Shown here one piece after another: positions 61,488 to 64,000 of a DNA stretch of 64,000 bases (position 1 is the first letter of the stretch; every line of letters begins with the position of its first letter). The stretch comes from PALSA-610 sp038239145. GTDB taxonomy: Bacteria > Actinomycetota > Acidimicrobiia > IMCC26256 > PALSA-610. The DNA is taken from NCBI GenBank assembly GCA_038239145.1, contig JBBSFB010000003.1, positions 78,080-142,079 on the forward strand, given 5' to 3'. The translations under genes were made by a program, and so were the position numbers. The notes under the pieces are model-generated. The model did not search any database, was not told the DNA's origin, and saw nothing but the letters and a program-made list of their open reading frames with translations.

Positions 61488-61702
61488 CTAAATCGGACTG
61501 ACGGCACAGCGGTGTATCTCGTCTCCGTCGACGCGAATCGTGCGGTAGGTCGGCTTCCCGTTCGCGGCGACGATCACGACTTGAGGTGTGTCGTCGAGCG
61601 GGACATCCAACACCTTGCCGCAGAGCATGCATTGGTATTTGCATCGTTCAACCGCACCGCGCTCACGACCGCCAGCTCGGGCGACACCTGCACTATCTCC
61701 AT
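61488..61702 (-). pseudogene. Small zinc-finger-like protein, one frameshift
   Basis: ATG start MEIVQVSPELAVVSAVRLND is followed by a one-base loss near 61645; the other frame continues KYQCMLCGKVLDVPLDDTPQVVIVAANGKPTYRTI and ends IHRCAVSPI. The C-x2-C plus late His/Cys are a likely zinc-binding set, and with the base restored the product would be about 71 residues. Function unknown. Confidence 0.6.
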
Positions 61703-62212
61703 ATTGAACGAGGGATCGGCATTTAACGGCCGCGGATGTTGTCGCGGGGTCTGATGTCGGTGTTGCCGAGGGGAGCGCAGGCAGTATGCATCCCCTGCGG
61801 TGTCGCAGCTTGGGGATGTCGACATGGAGAAACGAGATCCCCTCAACCCTGTGGATGGGATCTCGTTTCGCGACACTTCCGTCCCGGGTCCAACAGCGTC
61901 CGTCACAGGTTGCGGGGGCCGGCCGATGGTCGCAGTCCCGCGGGTGATCAGCGTGAGATCGGTAATGGGGGCGGCACGCGAACCGGGGGCCCACCTGGAC
62001 GGGTTTGGGGCCCGCTCCCTTAGTGCACCCGATTTCCTAGGGACGGATGCGTCCCTTCTTCACCCGGCTTCGCGGGCACCGCAACGTTTGCGGCCTGTGG
62101 CGACTGCCGGCGATCACCACTGGTCCCGAGAGGGATGCGGAGCAGGATCGGTTCAGCGCCGACCCGACAGTGCTACCCGACAGTTCTGGCCGGTGGGGTC
62201 GGCCGGGCGATG
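61703..62212. other. Intergenic region with inverted repeat
   Basis: About 510 bases between the HDOD gene and the small zinc-finger gene. The only clear structure is the 13-bp inverted repeat at 61829-61869. Short GC-rich repeats (GGGGCCC) occur near 62000. No gene is supported. Confidence 0.45.
61829..61869. repeat. Perfect 13-bp inverted repeat, 15-base loop
   Basis: GAAACGAGATCCC and its exact complement GGGATCTCGTTTC flank 15 bases. TGTCG upstream and CGACA downstream could extend the stem with a bulge. There is no T tract, so it is not an obvious terminator; it could be an RNA element, an operator or the remnant of a mobile element. Nothing like it was seen elsewhere in the window by eye. 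Confidence 0.7.
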
Positions 62213-63052
62213 TCAGCGGCGAGCGGACCGGGGGGCTTGGAAATCGGCGGCAAGGAACTGGACGAGCGCGCGCCGATCGGTCTCGGTCTGTTCCATCAAC
62301 CGGTCCCCGTCCGCGGCGATACCTGTCGCGTGCAGGGTCGCGTCGAGATCGAGGAGGGTGTCGCCTTCGATGATCTTGGCGATGCAGTCCGCGACGCGGA
62401 CCACCTGGGTGAGGGGTTCTTCCTTCCCCACGTTGTCGTGATGTTGGAGCACGGCATTGGTCAATCCGGCGGGGAGACCATGACTTGCGAGGACCTGTGC
62501 GCCGAGCGTCGCGTGGTCCGTCCCGAACCGTTGTCGCTCGAGAGACCGGCGGGTCACCCACGGTTCGTTGGCCATCGACGCGACGATCTCGTCGAAACCG
62601 GCAGGTTCTTGGGCGCGGAGCAGCTGTTCACCGAGATCGTGGAGCAGTCCGGCGGTGAGGGCTTCCCCAGGATCGAGATGCAAATGGAACGCGACCTGCG
62701 CGGCAGCGACTCCGGCCGTGATCGCATGCAACCAGAACGATTCGGGAAGCTCGGGGCGGTTCGAGAACAAATTCAACACCGCCGTACACGCAACTGCCTG
62801 CACCGCCCGGGGGCCGAGGACCGACACTGCCCGCGGCAGCGATCCCACACCACCCGCCGGACACGCCGACGAGGCATTCGCGAGCGCAAGAAGCCGCGCT
62901 GACAGGCCAGGATCCGCGGAGATCACATGCGTCAACGCGTCCAACGAAATGTGCGGATCGTCGACCATCCACAACAGGCGCAGGGCCACCCGCCGGTCCG
63001 TCGGTACCTCGTCCAGCTCACGGACCTGGACGGCAACATCAACGTGCAGCAT
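62213..63052 (-). CDS. HDOD-domain protein
   Basis: A 279-residue HDOD protein, the catalytically dead relative of HD phosphohydrolases used in signalling. The hallmarks are VALRLLWMVDDPHISLDALTHVISADPGLSARLLALANAS, LLHDLGEQLL (the HD remnant) and QHHDNVGKEEPLTQVVRVADCIAKI. It probably regulates sigma factors or c-di-GMP circuits. The start overlaps the upstream minus-strand gene by 14 bases, so the two are coupled. Confidence 0.92.
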   Translation of the reverse strand: MLHVDVAVQVRELDEVPTDRRVALRLLWMVDDPHISLDALTHVISADPGLSARLLALANASSACPAGGVGSLPRAVSVLGPRAVQAVACTAVLNLFSNRPELPESFWLHAITAGVAAAQVAFHLHLDPGEALTAGLLHDLGEQLLRAQEPAGFDEIVASMANEPWVTRRSLERQRFGTDHATLGAQVLASHGLPAGLTNAVLQHHDNVGKEEPLTQVVRVADCIAKIIEGDTLLDLDATLHATGIAADGDRLMEQTETDRRALVQFLAADFQAPRSARR

Positions 63053-63281
63053 CGTCGTCCCTCAATACGCCGACGACGCGTTTTCCCAAAAGAACCTCTT
63101 GGGTGAACAGCCCTTCGCGGACCGCGTGCATCGTGACCGGGTCAGGCGCACGCAAACGGCGAACCGAGCTGCCCTCCATCTCCCACGCCGCACCACACGC
63201 ACCACACGAAATCACGAACCCATCGCCGAACGCCTCCACCGCGATCGCCGTCATGTCATACGGGCAGCGTTCAAGCTCCAT
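63039..63281 (-). CDS. Small zinc-ribbon protein
   Basis: An 80-residue protein: MELERCPYDMTAIAVEAFGDGFVISCGACGAAWEMEG, with Cys6 and the later CGAC forming a zinc-ribbon, then a short alpha/beta end. The first gene of the two-gene operon with the HDOD protein, whose start it overlaps. Function unknown. Confidence 0.75.
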   Translation of the reverse strand: MELERCPYDMTAIAVEAFGDGFVISCGACGAAWEMEGSSVRRLRAPDPVTMHAVREGLFTQEVLLGKRVVGVLRDDDAAR

Positions 63282-63501
63282 CCCCTCCCATCGACCCCAC
63301 CCGGCCCGCCCTTGAATGAGCCCATATCCGTCCTTCCGACCCTCTGCTCAAACCACCGACCGCCCTAGTCGTCGAGTTCTGAAGTCTCGGCAGGTGCTCG
63401 CCCGACTCGGCGCCGGTACTGCTGCGTCTGCCGCGCGCGCTCGTCGATGCTCAGGCCAAAGCTGATGGACCCAACGACGACGCTGCCGTAGCGTCGTGAG
63501 C

Positions 63502-64000
63502 ATGCGCTTCGTCTTCTACGGACGCGTCTCGACCGAGGATCAACAAGATCCGACGTCGTCGCGCAACTGGCAACTTGCTCGCGGCCGCCAACTCATCGAG
63601 CCGGTCGACGGAGAGATCGTCGGCGAGTTCTTCGACCTCGGTCAGTCACGCTCGTTGCCGTGGCCGCGACGACCGGAAGCTGCCCGTCTCCTCAAGACCC
63701 TCTCCGACCCCGATCGCGGTTTCGACGCCGCGTGATCGGCGAGCCGCAACGCGCGTTCTACGGCAACCAGTTCGGCCTGACCTCCCGGTCTTCGTTCACT
63801 ACGGGGTGCAACTCTGGGTGCCCGAGGTCGGCGGCGCAGTCGATCCCGGCAGCGACGCGCACGAGATCGTCATGTCGCTCTATGGCGGCATGAGCAAAGG
63901 CGAACGCAACCGCATCAAGACCCGTGTTCAGTCCGCGATGCAAGCCCAAGTCGTGATCCAGGGACGGTTCCAAGGCGGCCGCCCTCCGTTCGGCAACCGA
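63502..64000 (+). pseudogene. Serine recombinase (resolvase/large serine family), two frameshifts, partial
   Basis: The catalytic N-terminal domain of a serine recombinase starts MRFVFYGRVSTEDQQDPTSSRNWQ; the active Ser is in GRVSTED. Two single-base losses near 63732 and 63783 shift through RAFYGNQFGLT to VFVHYGVQLWVPEVGG, SLYGGMSKGERNRIKTRVQSAM and GGRPPFGN, at which point the window ends. The SKGERNRIKTRV helix and GGRPPFG turn lead into the DNA-binding recombinase domain of large serine integrases. It may be the integrase of an adjacent element. GTG at 63496 is an alternative start. Confidence 0.8.

Noticed and set aside
1..64000. tRNA, rRNA or riboswitch genes
   Set aside because: I looked for T-loop GGTTCGAATCC-type boxes and known riboswitch cores by eye and found none that could be supported.

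Overview
The window is high-GC DNA with dense coding on both strands and frequent GTG/TTG starts. The gene content (F420-type luciferase-like oxidoreductase, cytochrome P450, many SDRs, acyl-CoA dehydrogenase linked to an APH-type kinase, ANTAR and STAS proteins, GYW..DGGxFxFG repeat protein) points to an actinobacterium. Acidimicrobiia or a relative is my best guess; this is inference from gene content. No rRNA, tRNA or CRISPR array was seen.

0.0-9.9 kb: a partial secreted protein, then the decayed remains of an rsbQ-rsbP pair (alpha/beta hydrolase plus PAS-PP2C phosphatase of a sigma-factor partner-switching pathway). These are followed by a lipoprotein esterase, a Nei-type DNA glycosylase, an MFS exporter, a small Tat/LPxTG cysteine-rich protein, mscL overlapping a membrane-tethered HNH nuclease, and an XPB-like helicase. 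10.3-22.3 kb: scattered catabolic enzymes (SDR, O-methyltransferase, Gfo/Idh, OsmC, Nfu-N/HEAT protein, aldo-keto reductase, LLM oxidoreductase, P450, sulfotransferase) and a large lipoprotein.

22.5-29.5 kb: the best-organised block. Acyl-CoA dehydrogenase, APH-like kinase, quinone-oxidoreductase-like enzyme, TetR regulator and two SDRs run as a tightly overlapping plus-strand operon, followed by a VOC protein and a TesB thioesterase. It looks like a catabolic unit that feeds CoA thioesters into beta-oxidation. 29.7-42.5 kb: a YihY membrane protein, broken methyltransferase and response-regulator/kinase remnants, a propeller-like repeat protein with 126-bp DNA repeats, a 968-residue cyclase-like/ATPase/LuxR regulator, a soluble solute-binding-like protein and several small ferredoxin-fold proteins.

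43-64 kb: a more plastic stretch. It holds a frameshifted FtsX permease, secreted proteins, a metal/arsenic-type locus (truncated CDF transporter, cadI, arsR around a palindromic operator), PRC-barrel and slipin proteins, and an alcohol dehydrogenase fused by deletion to an inverted phosphoketolase fragment. It also holds SHOCT, ANTAR, anti-sigma ATPase and STAS proteins, an IS3 orfA remnant, several very small cysteine-pair proteins, an HDOD protein and a serine recombinase running off the end.

Two kinds of damage recur. One is single-base losses, often in short homopolymers, that shift otherwise well conserved genes (sequencing error is possible). The other is internal deletions of tens to hundreds of codons (rsbQ, rsbP, methyltransferase, response regulator/kinase, CDF, ADH/phosphoketolase) that look like real decay or assembly collapse. 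All positions and motifs were read by eye; family assignments rest on remembered family signatures, not on searches.
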